Assembly: GCA_951812505.1 (NCBI GenBank)
Contig: CATOSI010000002.1
Span: 1,043,228-1,107,227, forward strand
DNA from: an uncultured Dehalococcoidia bacterium
GTDB taxonomy: Bacteria; Chloroflexota; Dehalococcoidia; Lucifugimonadales; UBA1123
Length of the DNA: 64,000 bases
Direction: 5' to 3'
Made by a program: the position numbers and the translations under genes. This document shows, in pieces, positions 1 to 8,357 of this stretch. Below the pieces are notes generated by a model. The model was not told the DNA's origin. It ran no database searches and worked only from the letters and a program-made list of their open reading frames with translations. Position 1 is the first letter of the stretch; each line of letters starts with the position of its first letter.

Positions 1-318
1 CGGATTGTGGCTCGCGGTGATTATCGCTCCCGCTCCCGCGCTCATGGTCACGATCGAATGGCTGATGACCGGAGTTGGAGCGGGCCTGTCGCACAGAAAA
101 GTGGGGATGCCGTTGGCTGTGGTCACCTCGGCGACGGCCTCGGCGAACTCCCTCGATCCGAAACGGGTATCGTATCCTACGACGAAGCCTCGCGGGGCAA
201 GTCCCATCGCGTTCACATAGTCCGCTGTGCCTTGCGCGCAGATGCGGACGTTTTCGAAGGTGAAGTCGTCCGCTATGATCGCGCGCCAGCCGTCCGTTCC
301 GAATTTTATGTGGGGCAT
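1..318 (-). CDS. Phosphoglucomutase/phosphomannomutase family protein, N-terminal fragment cut by window edge
   Basis: Only the first 106 codons are in the window; the gene runs off the left edge. The N-terminus MPHIKFGTDGWRAIIADDFT is the classic start of alpha-D-phosphohexomutases. The last visible residues, ITASHNP, are the active-site loop whose serine carries the phosphate. These enzymes move phosphate between C6 and C1 of a hexose or hexosamine in the cytoplasm. Whether the substrate is glucose, mannose or glucosamine cannot be decided from this fragment. ATG start at 318. The upstream Uma2-type gene on the same strand ends at 357, 38 bases away. Confidence 0.9.
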   Translation of the reverse strand, partial: MPHIKFGTDGWRAIIADDFTFENVRICAQGTADYVNAMGLAPRGFVVGYDTRFGSREFAEAVAEVTTANGIPTFLCDRPAPTPVISHSIVTMSAGAGAIITASHNP

Positions 319-356
319 ACTGTTCTCACTATGCGCTCAATCAGGTCAGAATCCGG

Positions 357-1115
357 TTACTCGCCGCGAAGCCGTCGCAGTTCGGCTTCCATCTCCACAA
401 GCCGCGCCTCTGCTGACTCACGAGCGGCGCGTTCCCTCTCCGCAAGCGTTTCTGCTGACTCACGGGCGGCGCGTTCCCTCTCTGCTTCCTCCGCTGTCTC
501 TTCCATGTTCTGTAGCCAGCGGCCTTCCTCCGGGTCGTAGATACGCAGACGGCCGTCAACCCAATGCAATTCCAGGTTCAGCGCCGGGCTGTAGCCCCAC
601 GCGCCACCGTCCGGCTCGATATTCATGTCCAGCCGCCGGTACTCGCCATCTACCAACCGCTCTCCACGCAGCGCGAACCCGTAGTGCTCCCCGCCGCTCG
701 GATCGAACATCCAGTACTCGCCAATCCCGAGACTCGCGTACAAGTCCCGCTTGTTCCCCAGGTCATTTCGTCCTGTACTGGGCGAACCTATCTCCAGAAC
801 GAAGTCTGGCGCCTTGCCCATCTCCCACAGTAGATACATATTGTTGCTCAGCATCAACTCTTCACTGACACTGAACGCGACGTAGCAGTCTGGGGACACC
901 CATAGCCTCGGATTGCCCTCCACGTAATAGATAAACGTGTTTCCGCTGACCACGATGTCGGGACGGTTGAAGAAGAACTTCAGAATGGAGATGATGTCCA
1001 TGAAGTGTTGCAGTTGGTATTCTCCGTCGGCCAATGGCATACCGTCCGTTTCCGGATAGAAAATCTCGGTTGTGGTGGATGTGTCCGCGACGGGCACGGT
1101 GTTCTTTATGACCAT
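357..1115 (-). CDS. Uma2/DUF820-family PD-(D/E)XK protein with C-terminal coiled coil
   Basis: A 252-residue protein. The core has the Uma2 pattern: an Asp and a Glu in APDFVLEI and a Lys in NKRDLYASLGIGEYW, the usual restriction-endonuclease-like D, E and K. The family is widespread and mostly uncharacterised; nuclease activity is inferred from the fold. The tail (about residue 205 on) is a charged coiled coil with two copies of RERAARESAE, encoded by a 42-bp direct repeat at about 409-483. ATG at 1115 was chosen because AAGGAG lies 8 nt upstream; an in-frame start at 1151 lacks a site. Separated from metK by 87 bp, so it may be outside the methyl-cycle operon. Confidence 0.8.
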   Translation of the reverse strand: MVIKNTVPVADTSTTTEIFYPETDGMPLADGEYQLQHFMDIISILKFFFNRPDIVVSGNTFIYYVEGNPRLWVSPDCYVAFSVSEELMLSNNMYLLWEMGKAPDFVLEIGSPSTGRNDLGNKRDLYASLGIGEYWMFDPSGGEHYGFALRGERLVDGEYRRLDMNIEPDGGAWGYSPALNLELHWVDGRLRIYDPEEGRWLQNMEETAEEAERERAARESAETLAERERAARESAEARLVEMEAELRRLRGE

Positions 1116-1202
1116 GACATCTGCTCCTTCCCACAATGCTACCACACGCACCGGTCAGAGGCGTGTGTGAGAGCCTTCCACGAAACCGTGTTTACGGCAT
1201 CC

Positions 1203-2414
1203 TCAGATGCCGGCGTCCTTCCTGAGGGCGGCGGCCTTGTCGGTGCGCTCCCAGGGGAAGTCCTCTTCGGGCCTTCCGAAATGCCCGTAGGCGGCTGTCT
1301 TCTTGTATATCGGGCGTCTCAAATCCAGGTCTCGGATGATGGCTCCGGGCCTGAGATCGAAGTGCTTGTCTATCAGTTCGTTGATCTTCTCGTCAGGTAT
1401 CTTGTTGGTACCGAACGTCTCAGCGGAGACCGAAGTCGGCTGCGCCATTCCGATAGCGTAGGACAGCAATATCTCCACGCGCTCGGCGAGTCCCGCCGCG
1501 ACCACGTTCTTGGCCACCCAGCGCGCGGCGTAGGATGCGGAGCGGTCAACTTTCGTTGGGTCTTTGCCCGAAAACGCCCCACCGCCGTGTCGCGCCATAC
1601 CGCCGTAGGTGTCCACGATTATCTTGCGCCCGGTCAGCCCTGAGTCCCCTACGGGGCCCCCTATCACGAACCTGCCGGAGGGGTTGATCCACCAGAGGGT
1701 ATCGTCGTCCACCAGCTCGGCGGGGATGACTTCTCTGGCAATCGCCTCCAGATCGCGCGCTATCACTTTCTGGCTCACGGACTCGCTGTGCTGCGAGCTC
1801 ATAAGGACGGTGTGAACACGCTTGGGCTTGCCGCACTCGTATTCGACGGTAACCTGCGACTTGCCGTCAGGCCGAATCCAGTCGAACTCGCCGTCGCGTC
1901 GTGCCTGGGCCATGCGCTGGCACAGCCGGTGGGACAGAGCGATGGGCAGAGGCATGAGCTCCGACGTCTCGTTGCAGGCGTAGCCCACCATCATTCCCTG
2001 GTCGCCGGCGCCCAGGCTGTCCACGTCTCCGTATGTATCCGACGCCTTGTTTCTCGTCTCGACGGACTGACTCACACCCTGGGAGATGTCGGTCGACTGC
2101 TCATGAACCGATATGGTCACCCCGCACGACTGGTAATCGAACCCGTATGAAGAGTCCTGGTAGCCGGCGTCGCGGATGGTGTCACGCACTATCGAGGCTA
2201 TATCGACGTAGGTATCGGTGGTTATCTCGCCCATAACGAGGACGAGTCCTGTCGTAGTGCAGGTTTCGCATGCCACGCGGGCCGACGGGTCATCCGCCAG
2301 TATAGCGTCCAGCACCGCGTCTGAAATCTGATCGCATAGCTTGTCCGGGTGTCCTTCGGTAACCGATTCGGATGTGAACAAGTACGACGGACTGTCCATG
2401 AAGCTGTCGGGCAT
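1203..2414 (-). CDS. metK: S-adenosylmethionine synthase
   Basis: Makes SAM from methionine and ATP in the cytoplasm. The 403-residue length is normal. Signatures are complete: GHPDK at residues 21-25 (ATP/methionine site), GAGDQG at 135-140, and the P-loop-like GGGAFSGKD at 277-285. ATG start at 2414 with GGAG 7 nt upstream. It is the last methyl-cycle gene of a minus-strand run from mtnA at 7624, all reading away from the SAM-I riboswitch, so expression is probably repressed by its own product. A short dispersed repeat fills the gap to the thioesterase gene. Confidence 0.97.
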   Translation of the reverse strand: MPDSFMDSPSYLFTSESVTEGHPDKLCDQISDAVLDAILADDPSARVACETCTTTGLVLVMGEITTDTYVDIASIVRDTIRDAGYQDSSYGFDYQSCGVTISVHEQSTDISQGVSQSVETRNKASDTYGDVDSLGAGDQGMMVGYACNETSELMPLPIALSHRLCQRMAQARRDGEFDWIRPDGKSQVTVEYECGKPKRVHTVLMSSQHSESVSQKVIARDLEAIAREVIPAELVDDDTLWWINPSGRFVIGGPVGDSGLTGRKIIVDTYGGMARHGGGAFSGKDPTKVDRSASYAARWVAKNVVAAGLAERVEILLSYAIGMAQPTSVSAETFGTNKIPDEKINELIDKHFDLRPGAIIRDLDLRRPIYKKTAAYGHFGRPEEDFPWERTDKAAALRKDAGI

Positions 2415-2426
2415 TTGGATTCTCCT

Positions 2427-2459
2427 AGTTGTTAGTCATTAGTCTTCAGTAATCAGTTG
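2427..2459. repeat. Dispersed short repeat, AGT-CAGT type (family C)
   Basis: A/T-rich run of AGTTGTTAG / TCAGTAATCAG words. Similar words occur at 4184-4220, 19278-19305, 25952-25979 and 26362-26396, always at gene borders. Here it overlaps the end of the thioesterase gene and encodes its last residues, QLITED. Confidence 0.55.
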
Positions 2460-2882
2460 GCGACGGCGGCTGTCGAGCTCGACCAGCGACGCCCTGCCTT
2501 CCGCGACGGTCTTGCCCTCGCTCTCAAGTCTGGACGCCACGCATATCTCGCGTCCTTCGCGCCTTTCCATCCAGGATGTGGCCCGGATAGTCCGGCCCAC
2601 GGTCGCGGGCGACCTGAGGCGGGTGTCCATCGAGCGCATCATCGTTACGATTCCGCGCCGATACGTCCAGTTCTCCATTATTTCGTACAGGAGAGCGGCT
2701 ATAATGCCGCCATGAACAGTACCGGGCCAGCCCTGATGATGAGGCATGGGCATGAAGTCAGCCCTGAGTTCGCCGTCTTCTATCTCCATCTTCAGGCGCA
2801 GGCCGTGCGAATTCTCGTCCCCGCATCCGAAGCAGTTCGGATACGGCGTCACGGCGATGTCCTGTTCCTCCGCGCGGGCCAT
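2439..2882 (-). CDS. PaaI-type hotdog-fold thioesterase
   Basis: A 147-residue single hotdog domain. The segment PGTVHGGIIAALLYEIME is the family's active-site helix (HGGxxxALxDE-like, here with Glu). Members hydrolyse acyl-CoA thioesters in the cytoplasm; the substrate here is unknown. It sits 10 bp after ahcY and 24 bp before metK inside the methyl-cycle operon, an unusual place for a thioesterase, so co-transcription is likely but a shared pathway is not obvious. The final residues QLITED come from a dispersed repeat, so the native C-terminus has probably been replaced. ATG start at 2882; the ribosome site is weak, consistent with translational coupling to ahcY. Confidence 0.8.
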   Translation of the reverse strand: MARAEEQDIAVTPYPNCFGCGDENSHGLRLKMEIEDGELRADFMPMPHHQGWPGTVHGGIIAALLYEIMENWTYRRGIVTMMRSMDTRLRSPATVGRTIRATSWMERREGREICVASRLESEGKTVAEGRASLVELDSRRRQLITED

Positions 2883-2892
2883 GATTCCAGGG

Positions 2893-4220
<1,328 letters not shown>

Positions 4221-4241
4221 TTGTCCTGAGTGCAAACGGCT

Positions 4242-5216
4242 TCATTCATGTCGCAGGAGATTGCCACTAGATTTGGCGGGGGACAGGAAGCCGCTTTCGT
4301 TTTCGAAGCCGTCGAACTGCGTAAGTCGAACGAATCTGTCGAATCTATCCTGTATGTCCTCAGTAGTCAGCGATGTCAGTCTGTCTGCGCTGAAGTCCTG
4401 CACCGCAAAGGAACCCATGACAGAGCCGACAATAGCCGCCCTGCGGATTCCGTCGTGTGATATATCCCCGGTGGCGGCAAGAACCCCCATGAATCCGCCG
4501 GCGAACGAGTCTCCCGCGCCCGTTGGGTCAACAACGCTGTCAAGTGGGAACGCGGGCGCGCTGAACATGTCCTTCTCGTCGAATACCAGGACGCCGTGTT
4601 CTCCACGCTTCACGACCACTGCCCGCGGACCCATGTCCTGAATGCGTCTCGCGGCCCTGACTATGTTCGCCTCGCCAGCATAGCTTCTGGCCTCTCCCTC
4701 ATCCAGGAAGAAGAGGTCAACCTCGCGCACTATCCGGTCCAGGTCGTCGCGCCTGCCCTCGATCCAGAAGTTCATCGAGTCCAGCGCGACAAGCCTTGGA
4801 CGCCGCTCCATCTGCTCCAGAACGAGCATTTGCAGAGCCGGATCAATGTTCGCGAGAAACACGAAGTCGGATTCGCTGTGCTTTGTGTTCAGCGCGGGCC
4901 TGAATTCCTCGAAGACATTCAATTGAGTGTCTAGCGTCTCCCGCTGGTTCACATCCTCGGTCGAGTACACGCCCGACCAGTGGAACGTCTTACCCGTAGC
5001 GCGCTCCAAGCCTGAGACGTCTATCCGGCGAGACTCGAGCATCTCGACGTGAGCTTCCTCGAAGTCCTCGCCCACGATGCCCACGAGACTGACGTCAGTG
5101 AGACAGCTTGCGGCTACCGAGAAATACATAGCGGACCCGCCCAGCGCCCTGTCGCGGCTGCTCACTGGTGTCTTGACCGAGTCGTAAGCTACGGATCCAA
5201 CTACAAGAAGAGACAA
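4242..5216 (-). CDS. PfkB-family carbohydrate/nucleoside kinase
   Basis: A 324-residue ribokinase-like kinase. N-terminal strand LLVVGSVAYDSV, the GG motif in LGGSAMYFSVAA, and the signature DPTGAGDSFAGGF near residue 245, whose last Asp is the catalytic base, are all present. The family phosphorylates sugars or nucleosides with ATP. Its place between ahcY (releases adenosine) and mtnP/mtnA suggests adenosine or a 5-thioribose-derived sugar as substrate, but this is inference. The likely start is TTG at 5216, with GGAAG just upstream and only 8 nt after the rhodanese stop. An upstream in-frame extension to 5369 would overlap the rhodanese gene and encodes Arg-rich nonsense. Confidence 0.85.
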   Translation of the reverse strand: MSLLVVGSVAYDSVKTPVSSRDRALGGSAMYFSVAASCLTDVSLVGIVGEDFEEAHVEMLESRRIDVSGLERATGKTFHWSGVYSTEDVNQRETLDTQLNVFEEFRPALNTKHSESDFVFLANIDPALQMLVLEQMERRPRLVALDSMNFWIEGRRDDLDRIVREVDLFFLDEGEARSYAGEANIVRAARRIQDMGPRAVVVKRGEHGVLVFDEKDMFSAPAFPLDSVVDPTGAGDSFAGGFMGVLAATGDISHDGIRRAAIVGSVMGSFAVQDFSADRLTSLTTEDIQDRFDRFVRLTQFDGFENESGFLSPAKSSGNLLRHE

Positions 5217-5224
5217 CGGTCTTC

Positions 5225-5578
5225 CTACGCTTCCGATCCGTAGCTGGTAGGGTAGCCCTTTTCGATCCAGGGGCCTGTGCCGTCTTCGATGTTGTAAAGC
5301 AGGTCGGTATCGTAGCCCATGGCGGCGGCCATTTCGCAGGCCAGACCGCTGCGGACGCCCGCCGCGCAAATGAACAGCAGGTTCTTGTCCTGCGGAAGCT
5401 CGTCTATGCGGGCGAGGAGGTCGTCAACAGTGATAAACACCGCGTCCTGCACGTGTCCGTCCACGTATTCATCCATGCGACGCACGTCAACGAATACGTG
5501 ATCCTCGCTGCCGTGGAGTTCGGCGGCCTCGTCAACGGTCAGCCTTGTGTATGGTTCTCCGGGTATCTGCTTGGGCAT
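5225..5578 (-). CDS. Rhodanese-like domain protein
   Basis: A single rhodanese domain of 117 residues. The active-site loop CAAGVRSG carries the persulfide-forming Cys and the conserved Arg. HVFVDVRRMDEYVDGHV is the usual DVR-x-EYxxGHI element. Such proteins transfer sulfane sulfur in the cytoplasm. Its place among methionine-salvage and SAM-cycle genes suggests a role in sulfur handling, but the acceptor is unknown. ATG at 5578 was chosen for the AGAGG site 8 nt upstream; a longer in-frame start at 5623 is less likely. It lies 94 bp after mtnP and 8 bp before the PfkB kinase. Confidence 0.88.
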   Translation of the reverse strand: MPKQIPGEPYTRLTVDEAAELHGSEDHVFVDVRRMDEYVDGHVQDAVFITVDDLLARIDELPQDKNLLFICAAGVRSGLACEMAAAMGYDTDLLYNIEDGTGPWIEKGYPTSYGSEA

Positions 5579-5672
5579 ATCGCCATCCTCTCTGTACTCA
5601 TTCCCGCTGAATCGGGAGTCCACCGTTTCCCAACTGGATTGAATCTCAATACTCTTTCCAGTTCCTGGAGTT

Positions 5673-6533
5673 CTAGTCCAGATACTTGTCCACGATCAGG
5701 CCGAGCCTCTCTCGCGTTTCGTGCGGTATCAGGTCTCGACCTGTGATTATCGCCGTTTGGAGGGCCGTACTGCAACCGCACTCGCGCGTGGGCGATACTC
5801 GTGCGGCGACGTTCCTGATGATCCTCCGCGCGGTCTCCACGTTCTTCATGAGATTGGCAACGACCATCTCGACCGACACGTCCTCCTCCGACTCGCGCCA
5901 CACATCGTAATCGGTGACGAAGGCCAGCGTCGCGTAGCAAATCTCGGCTTCCCGCGCGAGCTTGGCTTCTGGCAGCGCAGTCATTCCTATGACGTCGGCT
6001 CCCCATAAACGGTACAGAGCGGACTCCGCTCGCGTGGAGAACTGCGGCCCCTCTATGACGACGTAAGTTCCGCCGTCGTGGACGGTCGTAATATCTTGCG
6101 ACGCGTCCAGCGCGGCCCACCGCAGGTCGGCGCAGAACGGGTCCGCGAATCCGACGTGGGCCACCAGGCCGTCGCCGAAGAAGGTAGAGACGCGCGACTT
6201 GGTGCGGTCTATGATCTGGTCGGGGATAACAAGGTCCATTGGCCTCAGTTCCTCTTTCAGGCTGCCCACGGCGCTAACGGATAGGAGTCGCTCGACGCCG
6301 AGCGACTTGAGCGCGTAGATGTTGGCCCTGACCGGAATCTCGGTCGGCGTTATCCGGTGTCCCCTGCCGTGTCGCGGTAGGAACGCCACCCGGACACCGC
6401 CCAGGCTTCCGGTGACGATGGTGTCGCTGGGGTCGCCGAACGGCGTGGAGACTTCGACCTCGCGGCGGTCGGTCAGACCTTCGATGTCGTAGAGGCCCGA
6501 TCCACCGATGAATCCAAGCGCGGCTTCAGTCAA
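5673..6533 (-). CDS. mtnP: S-methyl-5'-thioadenosine phosphorylase
   Basis: Phosphorolyses methylthioadenosine to adenine and methylthioribose 1-phosphate, the first step of methionine salvage. 286 residues, normal length. Landmarks are IGGSGLYDIEGL at the N-terminus (phosphate site), STFFGDGLV near 125, VIEGPQFSTRAES near 170, and the base-binding GMTALPEAKLAREAEICY with VTDYD near 215. The start is TTG at 6533. The AGGG just upstream is supplied by a dispersed repeat that also encodes the end of mtnA, so translation of mtnP seems to depend on repeat sequence. mtnA is immediately upstream (17-nt gap). Confidence 0.92.
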   Translation of the reverse strand: MTEAALGFIGGSGLYDIEGLTDRREVEVSTPFGDPSDTIVTGSLGGVRVAFLPRHGRGHRITPTEIPVRANIYALKSLGVERLLSVSAVGSLKEELRPMDLVIPDQIIDRTKSRVSTFFGDGLVAHVGFADPFCADLRWAALDASQDITTVHDGGTYVVIEGPQFSTRAESALYRLWGADVIGMTALPEAKLAREAEICYATLAFVTDYDVWRESEEDVSVEMVVANLMKNVETARRIIRNVAARVSPTRECGCSTALQTAIITGRDLIPHETRERLGLIVDKYLD

Positions 6534-6540
6534 TGTTTTT

Positions 6541-6579
6541 CACCCTCACCCTAGCCCTCTCCCATCGAGGGAGAGGGGA
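6541..6579. repeat. Dispersed repeat, CCCTCACCCTAG...GGGAGAGGG type (family A)
   Basis: Imperfect palindrome CCCTCTCCC-ATCGA-GGGAGAGGG preceded by CACCCTCACCCTAG. On the minus strand it encodes the last residues of MtnA (VPSPSMGEG, stop) and supplies the GAGGG ahead of the mtnP start. Related copies are at 24022, 31464, 39523, 42832, 58905 and 62665. Confidence 0.75.
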
Positions 6580-7624
6580 CTTTGTCGTTCTTTTCCATGA
6601 TTGCGGCGAGGCTGCGACGGTAGGGCGGACGCGCCACGCCCAACTCGGTTACTATCGCGGTAACGTACCTGTTAGGGGTCACGTCGAATGCGGGGTTGAA
6701 TGCGGCCATGCCATCCGGCGCGGCGCGCATATCTCCATAGCCCAGGACTTCTTCTTCGCCACGCTCTTCGATGACGATCTCCTCGCCGTCCGACAGGCTC
6801 ATGTCCAGTGTGCCGGTGGGAGCGGCTACATAGAACGGAATGCCGTTTTCCTTGGCGAGAACCGCCAGATTGTACGTACCTATCTTGTTCGCAACGTCGC
6901 CGTTGGCCGCGATACGGTCCGCGCCGACCACGACCGCCTGGACCAGCCCGCGTCTCATCAGGACGCCGGATGCCGAGTCCGCAATCAGGCTTGCCGGAAT
7001 GCCCTCGCGAGCGAGTTCCCACGCGGTGAGTCGCGCGCCCTGGAGCAGGGGGCGGGTCTCGGTGGCGAAGACTCGCTCGATTCGACCGTCCGCCCACGCC
7101 GTCCTGATGATTCCGAGCGCGGTGCCGTGTCCGCCGGTGGCGAGCGCGCCGGTGTTGCAATGCGTCAGCGGACTGCTGCCCCAGGGAAGCAGCTTTGCTC
7201 CGCGCTCCCCGATCTGCAGGTTGCTCTCTATGTCTTCGCGATGAATCCTGGCCGCCTCGCTCAGAAGGTCCGCGACTACTTCCTCGGTGGTCTGAGCCGA
7301 GGCCACGCTCGAAAGCATCCGCCCAACGGCCCAGCCGAGGTTGGCGCCCGTCGGCCTTGCGTCCCTGATCTCGCGTGCGGCTGCGTGGAGCCTGTCGGAG
7401 AAGTCGCCGTTCGCGGACTGGGCCAGCTCCATTGCGGCCAGCGCGAGTCCGTAAGAGCCGACTATACCGATGGCGGGGGCTCCCCGCACCGACATATTGC
7501 GGATGGACTCTATGACAAGACGGTAGTCCGAGGTTTCGATCCACACCTCGTCGGATGGTAGTTTGCGCTGGTCGAGGATGCTCACGGAGTCACCCTGCCA
7601 GACCATTGGGGTAATTTGGGTCAA
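6551..7624 (-). CDS. mtnA: S-methyl-5-thioribose-1-phosphate isomerase
   Basis: Converts methylthioribose 1-phosphate to methylthioribulose 1-phosphate, using MtnP's product. About 357 residues. Family motifs: MSVRGAPAIGIVGSYG near 50, the catalytic Cys in THCNTGALATGGHGTALG near 160, and the catalytic Asp in VVGADRIAANGDVANKIGT near 240. Two starts are plausible: TTG at 7624 (GGGAG 8 nt upstream) and ATG at 7606, six codons later. The natural C-terminus appears replaced by repeat-encoded VPSPSMGEG. First structural gene after the SAM-I riboswitch. The next salvage genes (mtnB, mtnC, mtnD) are not in this window. Confidence 0.93.
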   Translation of the reverse strand: MTQITPMVWQGDSVSILDQRKLPSDEVWIETSDYRLVIESIRNMSVRGAPAIGIVGSYGLALAAMELAQSANGDFSDRLHAAAREIRDARPTGANLGWAVGRMLSSVASAQTTEEVVADLLSEAARIHREDIESNLQIGERGAKLLPWGSSPLTHCNTGALATGGHGTALGIIRTAWADGRIERVFATETRPLLQGARLTAWELAREGIPASLIADSASGVLMRRGLVQAVVVGADRIAANGDVANKIGTYNLAVLAKENGIPFYVAAPTGTLDMSLSDGEEIVIEERGEEEVLGYGDMRAAPDGMAAFNPAFDVTPNRYVTAIVTELGVARPPYRRSLAAIMEKNDKVPSPSMGEG

Positions 7625-7673
7625 GGTTCCTTCTCCCGCTCTGCTGGAGGGAGATGGGCCGCCCGCGCCAAAC

Positions 7674-7705
7674 AAAAAAGACTTCTCGGCGTGAGAGAAG
7701 TCTTT
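7674..7705 (-). terminator. Rho-independent terminator of the SAM riboswitch leader
   Basis: Read on the minus strand: an 11-bp perfect stem (AAAGACTTCTC / GAGAAGTCTTT, 7677-7687 with 7695-7705), a 7-nt loop, then a T run. It lies 18 nt after the SAM-I aptamer and 50 nt before the mtnA start, the usual place for a ligand-controlled expression platform. High SAM should favour termination. Confidence 0.9.
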
Positions 7706-7723
7706 CGGTAGTTCATTCTACCG

Positions 7724-7841
7724 CTCTCATCTCTCGAACGCCTTTTGCGCTCGCCGGAATTGGCACCTTCATCGGGTGTTGGGACACCGGATAGGTTGCC
7801 GGGCATCAAGGGGCCGGTCCCTCCGCCACTCTGGATAAGAG
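7724..7841 (-). promoter_or_regulatory. SAM-I (S-box) riboswitch aptamer
   Basis: Read on the minus strand, the sequence matches the S-box core in order: CTTATCCAGAG at the 5' side, GGAGGGACCGGCCC, TTGATGCCCGGCAACC, then GGTGCCAATTCC and the closing GAGAGATGAGAG. The P1 helix pairs 7834-7841 with 7724-7731 over 8 bp. It is followed by the terminator at 7674-7705 and preceded by the promoter at 7870-7899. It should switch off mtnA through metK when SAM is plentiful. Assignment is by direct match to the known consensus. Confidence 0.97.
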
Positions 7842-7869
7842 CCACGATATTCAGTTGTTCAACACGAGG

Positions 7870-7899
7870 ATTTTACCTTTCGGCTTCGGCGAGTGTCAA
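7870..7899 (-). promoter_or_regulatory. Sigma70-type promoter of the SAM-cycle operon
   Basis: Minus strand: -35 TTGACA (7894-7899), 18-nt spacer, -10 TAAAAT (7870-7875). The start of transcription would fall near 7863, about 20 nt before the riboswitch P1 helix. Confidence 0.8.
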
Positions 7900-7991
7900 G
7901 CGAGCCAGTCGGCGCTCTCAAGGCAGTCGCATCTGAACTTCAGTCTGTGCATAAATCCAGTTTATATATCAGAACAGGCCACCAGATTCGA

Positions 7992-8097
7992 AAACTGGTG
8001 ACCAGTTTCACTCCAAAACTGGTGGGAAACTGATACCAATAATCCGGGAAAACTGGTCTGTTCCAACCAGTTTAGACCAGTTTTCGCCGATTATTGG
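7992..8097. promoter_or_regulatory. Cluster of AAACTGGT/ACCAGTTT half-sites with nested inverted repeats
   Basis: Six AAACTGG/CCAGTTT words in about 100 bp. The first pair forms a perfect palindrome, AAACTGGT-G-ACCAGTTT (7992-8008). The last part is a 23-bp inverted repeat, 8036-8058 against 8075-8097, with two mismatches and a 16-nt centre. It lies in the 450-bp gap between the divergent mtnA operon and the enolase-family gene at 8358. It could be a multi-site operator or a stem-loop. The rest of the gap (8098-8357) shows no gene I can support. Confidence 0.6.
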
Positions 8098-8357
8098 CGT
8101 TTCCGGTATGTCCGGTCGTCTGGCATATACGTTCATTTATGATCCTCTCTTCCCGTCGTGTGCTGTATGCCTGGGTAGTATGTGTGTTCGGGTATGAGTT
8201 GATGATAGCACATGATAGAACTTTTGTACATATGGGTGGATCTGGGCCGTATGAACGAATTAGATGCGATTGTACTGAATGTCGTCTGGGCTTGTTCGAC
8301 ATACCTCGCACCCCTATTGTACGCTTGCCCAATCTCTGTAAAGGAACGCCGACAACC

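Noticed and set aside
7621..7845. Open frame covering the SAM-I aptamer
   Set aside because: The sequence is fully explained by riboswitch and terminator structure; the peptide resembles nothing.
8216..8231. GAACTTTTGTAC upstream of the first enolase-family gene as a LexA box
   Set aside because: Only a half match, no convincing promoter around it; probably chance.
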